Assembly: GCA_900066355.1 (NCBI GenBank)
Contig: FMEL01000007.1
Coordinates: 1 to 64,000, forward strand
Length of the DNA: 64,000 nt
Reading direction: 5' to 3'
Source of the DNA: an uncultured Ruminococcus sp.
GTDB taxonomy: Bacteria > Bacillota > Clostridia > Lachnospirales > Lachnospiraceae
A program made the position numbers and the translations under genes. The notes beneath the pieces are model-generated. The model had not been told where the DNA came from. It was given only the letters and a program-made list of their open reading frames with translations, and did not search any database. Positions 1 through 8,601 of the stretch are shown here, piece after piece (position 1 is the stretch's first letter; each line of letters begins with the position of its first letter).

Positions 1-75
1 ATGGTCAGAAAGATTCAGTTGATTGTCAACATGTATGTGGTTTTGAAGATACGAGATATCTTCTAAGAAATATAA

Positions 76-148
76 TCCTCCTTAGCTCAGTCGGTAGAGC
101 ATGCGGCTGTTAACCGCAGTGTCGTTGGTTCGAGTCCAACAGGGGGAG
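76..148 (+). tRNA. tRNA-Asn (GTT)
   Basis: A full cloverleaf can be folded by eye. The 7-bp acceptor stem pairs 76-82 with 141-147 (one G-U), and G148 is the discriminator. The anticodon loop CTGTTAA gives anticodon GTT (Asn). The T-arm carries GGTTCGAGTCC. CCA is not encoded. It is the first of three tRNAs in tandem. A small hairpin at 45-63 (GAAGATA/TATCTTC) just upstream may be a processing or leader structure. Confidence 0.95.
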
Positions 149-185
149 TTAGCTTTTCGGACTTTAGAGCCGATAGCAAATAATT

Positions 186-257
186 GGCTCCATGGTCAAG
201 CGGTTAAGACACCGCCCTTTCACGGCGGTAACAGGGGTTCAAATCCCCTTGGAGTCA
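186..257 (+). tRNA. tRNA-Glu (TTC)
   Basis: The acceptor stem GGCTCCA/TGGAGTC closes a 72-nt cloverleaf with A257 as discriminator. The anticodon loop CTTTCAC gives TTC (Glu). The T-loop GGTTCAAATCC is canonical. It lies 37 nt after tRNA-Asn and no separate promoter is seen. Confidence 0.95.
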
Positions 258-283
258 TTTCCTTAAATGGAATAATTAAATAT

Positions 284-354
284 GGTGCCATAGCCAAGTG
301 GTAAGGCAAAGGTCTGCAACACCTCTATCCCCGGTTCAAATCCGGGTGGCACCT
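284..354 (+). tRNA. tRNA-Cys (GCA)
   Basis: The acceptor stem GGTGCCA/TGGCACC, anticodon loop TCTGCAA (anticodon GCA, Cys) and T-arm GGTTCAAATCC form a 71-nt tRNA. It is the last of the cluster and is followed within 7 nt by a terminator. Confidence 0.95.
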
Positions 355-360
355 CTACAA

Positions 361-391
361 AATCCAGAATTCAGTATTCTGGATTTTTTTT
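361..391 (+). terminator. Terminator of the tRNA cluster
   Basis: Ten-bp perfect inverted repeat (361-370 with 376-385, loop TCAGT) followed by a run of T. Confidence 0.9.
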
Positions 392-397
392 ATCAAG

Positions 398-847
398 AAA
401 CTTTATGCAAACGTATTTGTACTGGATTCCGGAGCAAGGGGCGCAACAACTTCCTTTGTAGAAAATGGACAGGGAGATGTCCTGATCGCATGGGAAAACG
501 AAGCTTATCTTTCTGTAAAAGATTATCCGGATGATTACGAAATTGTGACACCGAGTATCAGCATTCTGGCTCAGCCGTCCGTAGCTATCGTAGATTCTGT
601 AGTAGATAGAAAAGGAACCAGAGAGGTAGCGACGGAATATCTGAATTATCTGTATTCTGATGAAGCTCAGAGAATTGCAGGAGATAATTATTATCGTCCA
701 TCAAATGAAGACATTCTGAAAGAATATGCAGATGTCTTTGACTTGAATGTAAATCTTGTGACGATTGACGATTTTGGAGGATGGGAAAAAGCTCAGGAAA
801 CACATTTTGCAGATGGCGATGTGTTCGACCAGATTTATGAAGAATAA
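398..847 (+). pseudogene. 5'-truncated sulfate-binding protein (Sbp/CysP-type) remnant
   Basis: An open frame from about 398 encodes only the C-terminal ~150 residues of a periplasmic-type sulfate/thiosulfate-binding protein of the ABC sulfate importer. Family hallmarks are visible: LDSGARGATTSF, GDVLIAWENEA and EYLNYLYSDEAQ. The family is normally about 330-350 residues with a signal peptide. Here the N-terminal half, start codon, RBS and promoter are all missing, because the frame begins about 7 nt after the tRNA terminator. The remaining frame is intact, which suggests a fairly recent deletion or rearrangement. The other sulfate-transport genes (cysT, cysW, cysA) are not in the window. A short product from ATG 545 is possible but would not fold as a binding protein. 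Confidence 0.8.
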
Positions 848-860
848 GAAATAGAAATAC

Positions 861-911
861 GAGCCCTCCCCGGCAGGACTATAAGATTACTGCGCTGGAG
901 AGGGCTCTTTG
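861..911 (+). terminator. Terminator after the Sbp remnant
   Basis: GAGCCCTC (861-868) pairs with GAGGGCTC (900-907), followed by TTT. It is the surviving 3' end of the truncated gene. Confidence 0.75.
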
Positions 912-957
912 CATTGCATATCGAGGAGACGCTGATTTGTAAAGTTATACACACACT

Positions 958-2220
958 TTATCCGCGATAAATAATTTTTCCACCACAGATCGTGTAGTGG
1001 ATCTTTCCGTAAAGCTCAGATCCCTTAAACGGGCTGTTGGAAGCCTTGGAAGCAAAATCAGTGACAGTCCATTTTTCGTTCGGATCAAAGATTACAAAAT
1101 CAGCCGGAGCATTTAACTGGATAATTCCGCCTGGCAGACGATAGAGCATTGCAGGATTACAGGTCATTTTTTCCAGAAGTTCCATCAGGGTTAGATGCCC
1201 TTCTTTTACAAGGGAAGTAATACCGAGGCCGAGGGAGGTTTCAAGTCCTGTGATACCGCTCGGAGCTTCTGTAAGCGGTTTTGCTTTTTCTTTCATACTG
1301 TGAGGAGCATGATCAGTAGCAATCAGGTCAATCGTGCCGTCTTTCAGTCCTTCAATGATCGCCAGACGATCTTTTTCTGCACGAAGCGGTGGATTCATTT
1401 TTGCAAGGGTGCCATGCTTTAGAAGTGCCTCTTCTGTTAAAGTAAAATGATGAGGCGTTGCTTCTGCGTGGATGTCAGCACCGAGTTTTTTTGCTGTACG
1501 GACAAGTTCAACGGAGTTTGCGGAGCTGATATGCTGGATCACGACAGCAGCGCCGCTTCGAAGCGCAAGCATACAATCACGTGCTACCATCACTTCTTCT
1601 GCGATGGCAGGAGAACCGATGACATCAAGTTTTTCAGCGGTTTTTCCGGCATTGATGCCATTATTGGTGATAAAGGCTTTGTCCTCTTCGTGAAGACTGA
1701 TTGGCATATGAAGTGCAGCAGCCTTTTGCATTGCCTGATAGCAGAATACCGCGTCGAGAAGCGGAATACCATCATCGGTGAAGCCACAGGCGCCTGCATT
1801 GGCAAGTGCATCGAAATCAGTCATTTTTTTACCATTCAGACCGTAGGAGACAGAAGCAGTCTGGTAGATATGTATATTTTCTTTCTGCGCGCGCTCCAGA
1901 ATATCTTTCAGAGTATCAACAGAGTCTACGGTAGGCTTTGTATTTGCCATACAGATGACAGAGGTAAATCCACCCTTTGCAGCTGCAAGCGAACCGGTAT
2001 GGATATCTTCTTTGTAAGTGAGTCCCGGATCACGAAAATGCACGTGTGTATCGACTAATCCCGGAGCTACAGTCAGTCCTGAAAGGTCAAGAATTTCTTC
2101 TTCATTCTGCGGAGCAAGGTCTGGGGCAAGTTCAGTGATAATACCGTTTGTAATACGGATGTCCAGAGGTGCGGCGGTTCGAGTAGCAGGATCAATAAGA
2201 TGACCATTTTTAAGAAGCAT
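958..2220 (-). CDS. pyrC: Dihydroorotase
   Basis: Cyclises N-carbamoyl-L-aspartate to dihydroorotate, the third step of de novo pyrimidine synthesis; cytosolic zinc enzyme of the amidohydrolase superfamily. The 420-aa product has the usual class I length (~425). The metal-ligand motif is HVHFRDPG near residue 60. An ATDHAPHS segment near residue 303 holds the later conserved Asp/His, and the C-terminal sheet ends ADFVIFDP...GGKIIYRG. A GGGAG-type RBS sits about 8 nt before the ATG. It stands alone, with its own sigma-A promoter. No other pyr gene or PyrR attenuator is seen; the leader is only about 65 nt. Confidence 0.95.
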   Translation of the reverse strand: MLLKNGHLIDPATRTAAPLDIRITNGIITELAPDLAPQNEEEILDLSGLTVAPGLVDTHVHFRDPGLTYKEDIHTGSLAAAKGGFTSVICMANTKPTVDSVDTLKDILERAQKENIHIYQTASVSYGLNGKKMTDFDALANAGACGFTDDGIPLLDAVFCYQAMQKAAALHMPISLHEEDKAFITNNGINAGKTAEKLDVIGSPAIAEEVMVARDCMLALRSGAAVVIQHISSANSVELVRTAKKLGADIHAEATPHHFTLTEEALLKHGTLAKMNPPLRAEKDRLAIIEGLKDGTIDLIATDHAPHSMKEKAKPLTEAPSGITGLETSLGLGITSLVKEGHLTLMELLEKMTCNPAMLYRLPGGIIQLNAPADFVIFDPNEKWTVTDFASKASNSPFKGSELYGKIHYTICGGKIIYRG

Positions 2221-2290
2221 AGTTTTCTCCCTTCTGACAGTGCAAGAGGATATTGCCAGTTCTTTTGCTTACTGTCACTAAATTAAATTC

Positions 2291-2320
2291 AGTATAGAAG
2301 AAACCGGAGAACTTTGTCAA
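2291..2320 (-). promoter_or_regulatory. pyrC promoter
   Basis: On the minus strand TTGACA (2315-2320), an 18-bp spacer and TATACT (2291-2296). The -35 lies inside the loop side of the terminator of the upstream symporter gene. Confidence 0.7.
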
Positions 2321-2341
2321 GCTGACAAAATCCTCCGGTTG
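2302..2341 (-). terminator. Terminator of the symporter gene
   Basis: AACCGGAG/CTCCGGTT arms with an inner GTCA/TGAC pairing. On the minus strand it is followed by a T-rich tract. It overlaps the pyrC promoter. Confidence 0.65.
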
Positions 2342-2385
2342 TATATTCACAGTAAAATAAGTAGTTTAATAGACAGAATATGAAT

Positions 2386-3606
2386 TTATAAATCTACGCT
2401 GATATTCTGTTCTTTAATATTGTGTCTCTTGGCGTATCCGGTGAGGATAAGGGTGAGAGCACCATCTCCGGTAACGTTACATGCTGTACCAAAGCTGTCC
2501 TGAAGGGCAAAGATCGTCAGCATAAGAGCAGTACCTGTTTCGTTGAAACCGAGAACACCGGTAATCAGTCCGAGGGATGCCATAACAGTTCCTCCCGGAA
2601 CACCAGGTGCCCCGAGTGCGAAGATTCCGAGCAGCAGGCAGAAAAGAATCATGGTGCCAGGTGCCGGGATAGAGCCATACAGGATCTTTGAAATAGTCAT
2701 AACAAAAAATACTTCAGTAAGAACAGATCCGCAGAGATGGATGTTGGCAAAAAGAGGAATACCAAACTGTACCATATCTTTACGAAGTGGTTTTGCTTTG
2801 CCTGCACACTGAAGAGCGACTGCAAGAGTAGCAGCAGAGGACATGGTTCCTACTGCAGTCAGATAAGCCGGTCCATAGTGGCGAACAACTTCCATCGGGT
2901 TTTCATGTGAATATGCGCCAGCAAGAAAATAGAGCAGTGCCATCCAGATAAAGTGACCAATCAGTACGATTACGATAACCTGAAGGAATACAGGAAGCTG
3001 TTGGGTAATAGATCCTTCGTAAGCAAGTCCGCAGAAAGTAAGTGCGATAAAGAACGGAAGAATCGGAATAATGATCTTGGATACGATGGAAAGCACGATT
3101 TTTTGGAATTCATCCAGTACACCGGTGATCAGCTTTGTCTGATTCCATGTAGCAGCCAGACCTACCATGATAGAAAATACCAGAGCACTCATAACGGACA
3201 TGATCTGTGGAATGGAAAGTTCGAATACGACTTCCGGAAGTGTCTTAAGCCCTTCTACATCAGTAACAATGGAAAGATGTGGGATAAGTATATATCCTGC
3301 ACCTGTGGAAAAAAGAGCTGCACCGATAGAAGATACATAAGCGATCACAAGAGCAACACCCAGCATACGGGAGGCACTGTTGCCGAGCTTTGTGATAGAT
3401 GGTGCGATAAAACCGATAATGATCAGTGGTACACAGAAGTTGATCAGCTGACCGAGAACATATTTCACTGTAACAATGATATTTAGAATCGCAACAGTCA
3501 GTGAAGCACCGTCCGTTTTGTTTAAAATGATACCTGCAATGATGCCGATGATAACACCGACTAACAGTTTGAAAGGCAGGCTTGTAAAGAAATTATTTTT
3601 TTTCAT
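2386..3606 (-). CDS. Dicarboxylate/amino acid:cation symporter (DAACS family)
   Basis: Membrane symporter of the GltP/SstT-type DAACS family, importing an amino acid or dicarboxylate with Na+ or H+. The start at 3606 is preferred over the longer frame at 3648 because AGGGGAG lies 9 nt upstream, giving 406 aa (MKKNNFFTSLPFKLLVG). Several hydrophobic helices are visible. The family's substrate region appears as SSAATLAVALQCA near residue 270 and GAPGVPGGTVMASLG near residue 333. It is 38 nt downstream of a cysteine-desulfidase-family gene, so a cysteine/cystine or serine substrate is plausible. That substrate is inferred from context; in E. coli the analogous partner of CyuA is a transporter of another family. 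Confidence 0.85.
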   Translation of the reverse strand: MKKNNFFTSLPFKLLVGVIIGIIAGIILNKTDGASLTVAILNIIVTVKYVLGQLINFCVPLIIIGFIAPSITKLGNSASRMLGVALVIAYVSSIGAALFSTGAGYILIPHLSIVTDVEGLKTLPEVVFELSIPQIMSVMSALVFSIMVGLAATWNQTKLITGVLDEFQKIVLSIVSKIIIPILPFFIALTFCGLAYEGSITQQLPVFLQVIVIVLIGHFIWMALLYFLAGAYSHENPMEVVRHYGPAYLTAVGTMSSAATLAVALQCAGKAKPLRKDMVQFGIPLFANIHLCGSVLTEVFFVMTISKILYGSIPAPGTMILFCLLLGIFALGAPGVPGGTVMASLGLITGVLGFNETGTALMLTIFALQDSFGTACNVTGDGALTLILTGYAKRHNIKEQNISVDL

Positions 3607-3644
3607 TTCAGTAGTCTCCCCTGTAAAAAGATATAAATATAAGA

Positions 3645-4934
3645 TCAACAGTCCTGATTGATATCAGCCTGGTCGATCATGACATTGAGAATTTCCGTAT
3701 CGGTGAGGCGCATGCCGACGCGTCCGATATATCCCATACTTTTGATGGTTTCTTCGATATCATCTTTGATGATTCCCTCGCCCGGAAGAAAGCTCTTGTT
3801 CTGAATGCTGAGCTGGAAAGCCATCAGAGCGGCATCGACAGAAGAGGCGATCTTTGCGGCGCAGGATGGTTTGGCACCGTCACATACAATTCCACCGACG
3901 TTTCCGAGTGTGTTTATGATCGTCAGGGATACCTGCTGGTAAGTACCGCCATACATGTAGGTGATTCCTGCACCGGCACCGCACGCTGCACTGACGGCAC
4001 CACAGTAAGCAGAAAGACTTCCTATATAGTATTTCTGATGGATGGCGATCAGATTGCTGACAACGAGAGAACGACAGAGTTTCTCATGGGAAACTTCCCA
4101 TTCTTCAGCAAAAACAATAACAGGGAGAGATACGGTCATTCCCTGATTTCCACTTCCGGAGTTGATTACAACCGGCATGGAACAGCCGCCCATACGGGCA
4201 TCACTTCCGGCAGCAGCCCTTGCACATGCTCTGGTCGTTACACTTTTGCCCCAGACATGCATGAGCGTTTTTCCAATCTGCGCGCCATAGTTATTGTCCA
4301 GTCCCTCCTGAGAGATGGCGGAGTTCAGTTTGATCTGACGATCCAGAATCGGCTGTACATCTTCTATTTTTACCTGATCGGCAAAATCAAGGATGTCTTT
4401 GACTGCCAGTTTGGATTTATCCACAGTAGTAATATTGTCAGATTTATATGGATTATCCAGGATTACTTCACCGTTCTTTTCGATATGGGTGATGTTGGTG
4501 TGCTGATGCTCAATGGTGACAGAAGCGTAATGTCCGTCTTTGATTACTTTGGCTGTGATATAGAGGTTGTCTACATTCTGAACCAGAGAGCAGGAACAGA
4601 CTTTCTTTGCAATCAGTTCTTTGGTGAGGGCAATGTCTTTGGGAGTTACTTCACTTAGTACTTCCAGAGCTTTGTCAGCATTTCCTCCGACAATGCCGAG
4701 AACAGCTGCAACGTCAATTCCTTTAAGTCCGCCGGAATTCGGAACAGTAACACCTTTAACATTCTTAATGATGTTTCCGCTCAGAAGCATTTCCACCGTA
4801 TCCGGAAATTCTCCGAGAATCTGGCGAGCTTTTGCCGCTGCATAAGCAATGGCAATCGGTTCTGTACATCCGAGTGCAGGTACCAACTCCTGTTTCAGGA
4901 TGTTTAGATAGTTTGCATATAATGCAGAGTCCAT
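3645..4934 (-). CDS. L-cysteine desulfidase / UPF0597 (CyuA/YhaM) family protein
   Basis: A 429-aa protein of the UPF0597/SDH-alpha-like family, whose characterised members (CyuA/YhaM; archaeal L-cysteine desulfidase) break L-cysteine into pyruvate, ammonia and sulfide using a [4Fe-4S] cluster. Seen: LGCTEPIAIAYA at residues 20-31 with the conserved early Cys, many Gly-rich segments (MGGCSMPVVINSGSGNQG), and a C-terminal VCDGAKPSCAAK with two more Cys, consistent with three cluster ligands. It is first gene of a two-gene operon with a DAACS symporter, which suggests uptake and degradation of one amino acid. A serine-dehydratase-like activity cannot be excluded. Confidence 0.85.
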   Translation of the reverse strand: MDSALYANYLNILKQELVPALGCTEPIAIAYAAAKARQILGEFPDTVEMLLSGNIIKNVKGVTVPNSGGLKGIDVAAVLGIVGGNADKALEVLSEVTPKDIALTKELIAKKVCSCSLVQNVDNLYITAKVIKDGHYASVTIEHQHTNITHIEKNGEVILDNPYKSDNITTVDKSKLAVKDILDFADQVKIEDVQPILDRQIKLNSAISQEGLDNNYGAQIGKTLMHVWGKSVTTRACARAAAGSDARMGGCSMPVVINSGSGNQGMTVSLPVIVFAEEWEVSHEKLCRSLVVSNLIAIHQKYYIGSLSAYCGAVSAACGAGAGITYMYGGTYQQVSLTIINTLGNVGGIVCDGAKPSCAAKIASSVDAALMAFQLSIQNKSFLPGEGIIKDDIEETIKSMGYIGRVGMRLTDTEILNVMIDQADINQDC

Positions 4935-5002
4935 TAGTGGGTCTCCTTTCGCTTTAATACGCGATTAAGCGTTTGTGCAATCAGTATATCCTGTTTTACA
5001 AA

Positions 5003-5031
5003 ATATTACAATGTATTATGCAAAATAACAA
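5003..5031 (-). promoter_or_regulatory. Promoter of the cysteine desulfidase-symporter operon
   Basis: Minus strand TTGTTA (5026-5031), 17-bp spacer, TAATAT (5003-5008). It leaves a ~65-nt leader. The region is AT-rich with no clear operator. Confidence 0.6.
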
Positions 5032-5112
5032 ATAATAAATATGATTTAACAAGTATGTATTCAGAGAAAAAGAACAATTTTCATAAAAAGTGAAATGTTC
5101 GGCAAAAAGCGC

Positions 5113-5141
5113 TTTACATTTGAAAACTCATATGTTAAAAT
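5113..5141 (+). promoter_or_regulatory. rpsF-ssb-rpsR promoter
   Basis: TTTACA (5113-5118), 17-bp spacer, TAAAAT (5136-5141). The ~75-nt leader contains a weak hairpin around CTCTG/CAGAG (about 5173-5190). An autoregulatory S6:S18 leader motif is known in this operon in many bacteria, but its conserved elements are not convincingly visible here. Confidence 0.65.
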
Positions 5142-5222
5142 AATCAACTGTGTGATATATTTTCATATCCTTGCTCTCTGTACAGGCAGAGGGCCATAAA
5201 GACCACAAGGAGGTAAGAAAGC

Positions 5223-5510
5223 ATGAACAAGTACGAATTAGCATTAGTTGTGAGCGCAAAAGTTGAAGACGAAGTTCGTGATGCAGTAGTAGAGAAAGCA
5301 AAAGGCTACATCACTCGTTACAACGGAAACGTCACAGAAGTAGAAGAATGGGGTAAGAAGAAATTAGCTTACGAAATTCAGAAAATGCATGAAGGCTTCT
5401 ACTATTTCATTCAGTTTGAAGCAGACGCACAGTGTCCGGCCGAAGTAGAAAGACATGTACGTATCATGGACAACGTATTAAGATACTTAGTCGTTCGTAA
5501 AGACGCATAA
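5223..5510 (+). CDS. rpsF: 30S ribosomal protein S6
   Basis: Small-subunit protein that pairs with S18 on the 16S rRNA platform. The 95-aa length is typical. MNKYELALVVSAK and the central GKKKLAYEIQK, then the RIMDNVLRYLVVR segment, are family hallmarks. A strong AAGGAGG lies 7 nt before the ATG. First gene of rpsF-ssb-rpsR; the genes are separated by 73 and 45 nt with no terminator between. Confidence 0.98.
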   Translation: MNKYELALVVSAKVEDEVRDAVVEKAKGYITRYNGNVTEVEEWGKKKLAYEIQKMHEGFYYFIQFEADAQCPAEVERHVRIMDNVLRYLVVRKDA

Positions 5511-5583
5511 TCTTTTTACAGATGGATTTTAGAAAGCACCATTAAGAAACCCGTTCACTCACTAAGAAGAAAGAGGTATAATA

Positions 5584-6042
5584 ATGAACAAAGTAATTTT
5601 AATGGGACGCTTAACAAGAGATCCTGAGGTAAGATATTCCGCAGGAGAAAATGCACTGGCAATTGCAAGATACACATTGGCAGTCGACAGAAGATTTCGT
5701 CGTGACGGAGAAGCTACCGCTGATTTTATCAGCTGTGTTGTTTTCGGACGTGGCGCGGAATTTGCAGAGAAATATTTCCATCAGGGAATCCGCATTGTAG
5801 TCAGCGGTCGTATTCAGACAGGCAGCTACACGAACAGAGAAGGCCAGAAAGTTTATACAACAGAAGTTGTTGTTGAGGAACAGGAATTTGCAGAAAGCAA
5901 AGCATCCAGTGACAGCTATGCAGCATCACATCCTCAGCAGAATGCAGCACCGGCTCCGTCAATGCCGAGCCCGGGAGCAGCAAGCGCAGACGGCTTTATG
6001 AACATTCCGGATGGAATCGACGAGGAGCTTCCATTTAACTAA
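5584..6042 (+). CDS. ssb: Single-stranded DNA-binding protein
   Basis: Coats ssDNA in replication and repair. It is 152 aa: an OB-fold from MNKVILMGRLTRDPEVRYS through about residue 105 (VFGRGAEFAEKYFHQG core), then a Gln/Ala/Pro-rich flexible linker and the acidic tip GIDEELPFN, the protein-interaction tail of SSB. The RBS AAGAAAGAGG precedes the ATG. Its place between rpsF and rpsR is the standard Firmicutes arrangement. Confidence 0.97.
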   Translation: MNKVILMGRLTRDPEVRYSAGENALAIARYTLAVDRRFRRDGEATADFISCVVFGRGAEFAEKYFHQGIRIVVSGRIQTGSYTNREGQKVYTTEVVVEEQEFAESKASSDSYAASHPQQNAAPAPSMPSPGAASADGFMNIPDGIDEELPFN

Positions 6043-6087
6043 GCTCTTAATTTAAACTGAAAGAAATATGAACAGGAGGAAACCATC

Positions 6088-6351
6088 ATGGCTTACAATA
6101 GAGGCGAAAGACCGGACTCTCCAATGAAGAGAAGAGGCGGACGCAGAAGAAAAAAAGTTTGTGTATTCTGCGGTAAAGAAAACAATGAAATCGATTACAA
6201 GGATGTAGCAAAACTCAGAAAATATGTTTCTGAAAGAGGTAAAATCCTTCCGAGAAGAATCACAGGAAACTGTGCAAAACATCAGAGAGCTCTGACCGTT
6301 GCTGTTAAGAGAGCACGTCATCTGTCCATGATGCCATACGTTCAGGACTAA
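6088..6351 (+). CDS. rpsR: 30S ribosomal protein S18
   Basis: Partner of S6 in the 30S platform. 87 aa, with a basic N-terminus (MKRRGGRRRKKVCVFC), the VDYKD-equivalent IDYKDVAKLRKYVSERGKI, and the ILPRRITGNCAKHQR signature. A zinc-type CxxC (CVFC) is kept at residues 28-31 but only part of a four-Cys set is obvious. Strong AGGAGG RBS. Last gene of the operon. Confidence 0.98.
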   Translation: MAYNRGERPDSPMKRRGGRRRKKVCVFCGKENNEIDYKDVAKLRKYVSERGKILPRRITGNCAKHQRALTVAVKRARHLSMMPYVQD

Positions 6352-6377
6352 TCTGATCGATATAGCGTATATGAGTT

Positions 6378-6428
6378 GCTGTCACCCAAAAGACGGAAAT
6401 CTGTCTGGAGGGTGGCAGCGTTTTTTTT
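6378..6428 (+). terminator. Terminator of rpsF-ssb-rpsR
   Basis: GCTGTCACCC (6378-6387) pairs with GGGTGGCAGC (6410-6419), followed by eight T. Confidence 0.9.
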
Positions 6429-6487
6429 CTGAAAAAAGACACCGAAGCTGTTTTCTTTACAATTTTATGGTAAAGTCTCTGTGAATC

Positions 6488-6496
6488 TGCTATAAT
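6488..6496 (+). promoter_or_regulatory. gdpP promoter with extended -10
   Basis: TGCTATAAT at 6488-6496 is a TGn-extended -10 with only a poor -35 (TGGTAA, 17 bp upstream). It gives a leader of about 30 nt before the gene. Confidence 0.55.
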
Positions 6497-6531
6497 AGAA
6501 GGTAGCATCGTTGTAAAGAATAAGAAAAAGA

Positions 6532-8601
6532 ATGGTAAAGAGTGTTATGAGTGGAAAATTAGAATTAAAAGGTCATCTGAAGCATTTAGCCCGCTGGCCA
6601 TTGTATTTATCCGTTCTGCTGATTACATTGAATATTCTGGTATACGTGATCAACATAAAAGCCGGTGTAGTTGTCACTATGGGCAATATCCTCTATCTTG
6701 TGGCAGCAGTTGTGCTTTTGCTTTATCACAGACCGCTGTTGTTCAATGATCTGATTGCTTTTGCCAGCCAGTATGAATTTCTTGAGAAACGTGTTCTTGA
6801 GGAACTGGCGCTTCCATATGCAGTGATGGATATGCAGGGAAGGATGATCTGGTCCAACAGAATGTTTGCCCAGCTGACTGGGAAAGATTCCTTCTATCGT
6901 AAAAATGTCAGCACGATTTTTCCGGATATTACAGCAGACAAACTTCCGGGAAAGGATGGAAAGGACATTGCAGAACTCAGTACGCAGTTTGAAGACCGCA
7001 TTTACCGGATCTCTATGCAGAAGGTGATGCTCAGTGAATCCGTTGCTCCATCAAAACTTCTGGTGGATATTCCGGATACTACCAGTCTGATCGCAATGTA
7101 TCTCTATGATGAGACTGAGCTGAAAGAGTACATTCAGGCAAATGAGGACAACAAGCTTGTAGTTGCACTTGCTTATCTCGATAATTATGAAGAAGCACTG
7201 GAAAGTGTTGAAGATGTAAGACGTTCTCTTCTAATCGCACTGATTGACCGTAAGATCACGAAATACTTTTCTAATTATGACGGACTTGTTCGTAAACTGG
7301 AAAAAGACAAATATTTCCTAATTATGAGACAGAGTTCTCTTGAGGCTCTGAAAGAGCAGAAGTTCCATATCCTTGAAGAGGTAAAGACGGTGAATATCGG
7401 TAATGAAATGACGGTGACGTTAAGTATCGGTATCGGACTGAATGCCCCGACTTATCTTCAGGATTATGAGTATTCACGTATTGCAATCGAGATGGCACTT
7501 GGACGCGGCGGTGATCAGGTCGTAATCAAGAATGGTGAGAAGATTACTTATTACGGCGGTAAGGCGCAGCAGATGGAAAAGACTACCAGAGTCAAAGCCA
7601 GAGTAAAGGCACAGGCACTCAAAGAATTTATGAGTACCAAAGAGCGTGTTGTGGTCATGGGACACAAGATTACGGATGTTGATGCGCTCGGAGCTGCCAT
7701 TGGTATTTACCGTGCAGGTAAGACTCTTGGTAAACCGGTACACATAGTTGTCAATGATCCGTCTACTTCGATTCGTCCGCTAATGGCAGGATATATGAAC
7801 AATCCGGACTATGAACCGTCCATGTTTATTGATCGTAATCAGGCAATTGATCTGGTCGATGACAATACTGTTGTTGTCGTTGTTGATACGAACAAACCGA
7901 GTTATACAGAGTGTGAAGATTTACTGTATCTGACAAAGACAATCGTTGTGCTGGATCATCATCGCAGGGGAAATGAAGTCATTCAGAATGCCGTACTTTC
8001 CTATGTGGAGCCGTATGCATCTTCTACGTGTGAGATGGTTGCCGAGATCCTGCAGTATTTTTCAGATGATCTCCGTCTGAGAAATATTGAAGCAGACTGT
8101 CTGTATGCGGGAATTATGATTGACACAAATAACTTTATCACAAGAGCAGGTGTGCGGACTTTTGAGGCGGCTGCTTTCCTGAGACGCTCCGGTGCGGATA
8201 TGACACGTGTCCGTAAAATGCTACGTGATAATATTGATTCCTATAAAGCAAGAGCGGAGGCAGTACGTACTGCAGAAATCTACCGTGGATGTTTTGCTAT
8301 CGCACAGTGCCCGAGCAAAGGTCTGGAAAGTCCTACGGTTGTCGGTGCACAGGCTGCCAATGAACTTCTGAATATTGCAGGAGTGAAGGCATCTTTTGTT
8401 CTGACCTCTTATAACAAAGAAGTCTACGTCAGTGCCCGTGCGATCGATGAAGTCAATGTGCAGGTTATGATGGAAAAGCTTGGCGGCGGCGGACATATCA
8501 ATATTGCCGGTGCGCAGGTCAGACGCCCGATGGATGAAGTCGAAGATATGATCAAAGAAATTATAGATGAGATGTATCAGGAGGAAGAAACAAAGAAATG
8601 A
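6532..8601 (+). CDS. gdpP: Cyclic-di-AMP phosphodiesterase GdpP
   Basis: Membrane-bound DHH/DHHA1 phosphodiesterase that hydrolyses c-di-AMP, the messenger controlling potassium, osmolyte and wall homeostasis. It is 689 aa (family ~650-670). Two membrane helices (residues ~22-70) come first, then a PAS-like sensor (~100-165) and a degenerate GGDEF domain (~190-340) without a GG[D/E]EF site. The DHH domain has ITDVDALGAAIG (~379) and VVLDHHRRG (~473). The DHHA1 end has GGGGHINIAGA (~651). The start is uncertain: ATG 6532 or 6547, neither with a good RBS. It overlaps rplI by four bases (ATGA). The same window encodes Trk potassium uptake, a usual c-di-AMP target. Confidence 0.93.
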   Translation: MVKSVMSGKLELKGHLKHLARWPLYLSVLLITLNILVYVINIKAGVVVTMGNILYLVAAVVLLLYHRPLLFNDLIAFASQYEFLEKRVLEELALPYAVMDMQGRMIWSNRMFAQLTGKDSFYRKNVSTIFPDITADKLPGKDGKDIAELSTQFEDRIYRISMQKVMLSESVAPSKLLVDIPDTTSLIAMYLYDETELKEYIQANEDNKLVVALAYLDNYEEALESVEDVRRSLLIALIDRKITKYFSNYDGLVRKLEKDKYFLIMRQSSLEALKEQKFHILEEVKTVNIGNEMTVTLSIGIGLNAPTYLQDYEYSRIAIEMALGRGGDQVVIKNGEKITYYGGKAQQMEKTTRVKARVKAQALKEFMSTKERVVVMGHKITDVDALGAAIGIYRAGKTLGKPVHIVVNDPSTSIRPLMAGYMNNPDYEPSMFIDRNQAIDLVDDNTVVVVVDTNKPSYTECEDLLYLTKTIVVLDHHRRGNEVIQNAVLSYVEPYASSTCEMVAEILQYFSDDLRLRNIEADCLYAGIMIDTNNFITRAGVRTFEAAAFLRRSGADMTRVRKMLRDNIDSYKARAEAVRTAEIYRGCFAIAQCPSKGLESPTVVGAQAANELLNIAGVKASFVLTSYNKEVYVSARAIDEVNVQVMMEKLGGGGHINIAGAQVRRPMDEVEDMIKEIIDEMYQEEETKK

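Noticed and set aside
1447..2058. 203-codon open frame on the plus strand
   Set aside because: It lies entirely opposite pyrC, whose family match is unambiguous.
3645..3648. Four-base overlap of the symporter and desulfidase genes
   Set aside because: It depends on the longer symporter start at 3648; the RBS supports 3606, leaving a 38-nt gap.
5142..5222. S6:S18 autoregulatory leader
   Set aside because: The short leader has only a weak stem and I could not find the conserved bulge elements.
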